The notes beneath the pieces were generated by a model that was given only the letters and a program-made list of their open reading frames with translations, did no database searches and was not told the origin of the DNA. 64,000 bases of DNA, taken from an uncultured Eubacteriales bacterium (GTDB lineage Bacteria; Bacillota; Clostridia; Christensenellales; Aristaeellaceae). The stretch is taken from positions 62,001-126,000 of the forward strand of contig OMZP01000003.1 in the NCBI GenBank assembly GCA_900315585.1, written 5' to 3'. Position 1 is the stretch's first letter. Every line of letters starts with the position of its first letter. The position numbers were made by a program, and so were the translations under genes. Shown in pieces: positions 63,903-64,000 of this stretch.

Positions 63903-63953
63903 TTGTCCACCGCGGCGCCGGGGAACATTTTGCGCCGCGCCATGGTGGACAAC
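63903..63953. promoter_or_regulatory. Inverted repeat overlapping the edge promoter
   Basis: ATTGTCCACC-G-CGGCGCC (63902-63918) and the inverse TGCGCCGCGCCATGGTGGACAAC (63931-63953): arms TTGTCCACC / GGTGGACAA, with GGCGC-like extensions. Its right arm covers the -35 box of the promoter below. Could be an operator. Confidence 0.45.
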
Positions 63954-63975
63954 GGGCGGCGGGACCTGCTATAAT
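63946..63975 (+). promoter_or_regulatory. Promoter for a gene beyond the right edge
   Basis: TGGACA (63946-63951), 18-bp spacer, TATAAT (63970-63975), then GGAGGGG. The gene lies outside. Confidence 0.6.
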
Positions 63976-64000
63976 GGAGGGGAAAAACGGCATCGGCCAA

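Overview
The window looks like a chromosomal segment of a GC-rich, Gram-positive, uncultured-gut-type Clostridia (Bacillota). Direct evidence: LPxTG-anchored proteins, class B and class C sortases, SD-led genes, Gram-positive signal peptides and no outer-membrane genes. The assignment below phylum is inference; a Christensenellales-like gut or rumen anaerobe would fit. The left end cuts through a gene. The right end stops inside a promoter region. I saw no rRNA, tRNA, prophage, IS transposase or CRISPR array.

Region 1 (1-23405) is a sortase-assembled surface fibre locus, all on the plus strand. It holds a giant LPATGG-anchored protein (partial), a pilin-like LPTTGG protein, a 2258-aa VWA tip-adhesin-like protein (LPSTGG), a class C sortase, a signal-peptidase-I homologue, a second sortase homologue, a five-CnaB-domain pilin with a variant sorting signal (LLGTGD), a class B sortase on a long disordered stalk, and a small exported protein. 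The most interesting point is that two genes translated next to the active SrtC are predicted catalytically dead: the signal peptidase homologue has Ser->Gly and Lys->Arg, and the sortase homologue has His->Gln and Cys->Ala. The dead sortase keeps the DPW lid motif that the active SrtC lacks. Two promoters in this locus share an unusual architecture: two GTAACC boxes 12 bp apart, then TATAAT.

Region 2 (23406-33636) holds an exported CAP/Ig-like protein, mnmA, a membrane-anchored coiled-coil protein, a double zinc-ribbon protein overlapping a glutaredoxin, an SH3-like exported protein, a LOG-family protein, and a minus-strand HD hydrolase/glycerate kinase pair.

Region 3 (33903-48888) is an arabinan/pectin side-chain utilisation locus: GH31, GH127, GH4, a LacI regulator with a clear operator and promoter, a sugar ABC transporter without an ATPase gene, a secreted GH43 arabinanase, GH51 and a cytoplasmic GH43. 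The likely flow is extracellular cutting of arabinan, import of oligosaccharides, then cytoplasmic exo-hydrolysis.

Region 4 (49052-64000) starts with a degenerate histidine-kinase-like membrane protein in tandem with an intact HD-GYP c-di-GMP phosphodiesterase. It continues with Nudix, a truncated gene broken at a MITE, exported and DUF4342 proteins, a U32-like protein, an SPL-type radical SAM enzyme, a GGDEF protein, an operon of radical SAM/peptide deformylase/FliB-like/DUF819, a RecB-like nuclease with a winged helix, and a prephenate dehydratase with a convincing signal peptide, which is unusual. Intergenic spaces carry several small repeat families, including two MITE-like elements.
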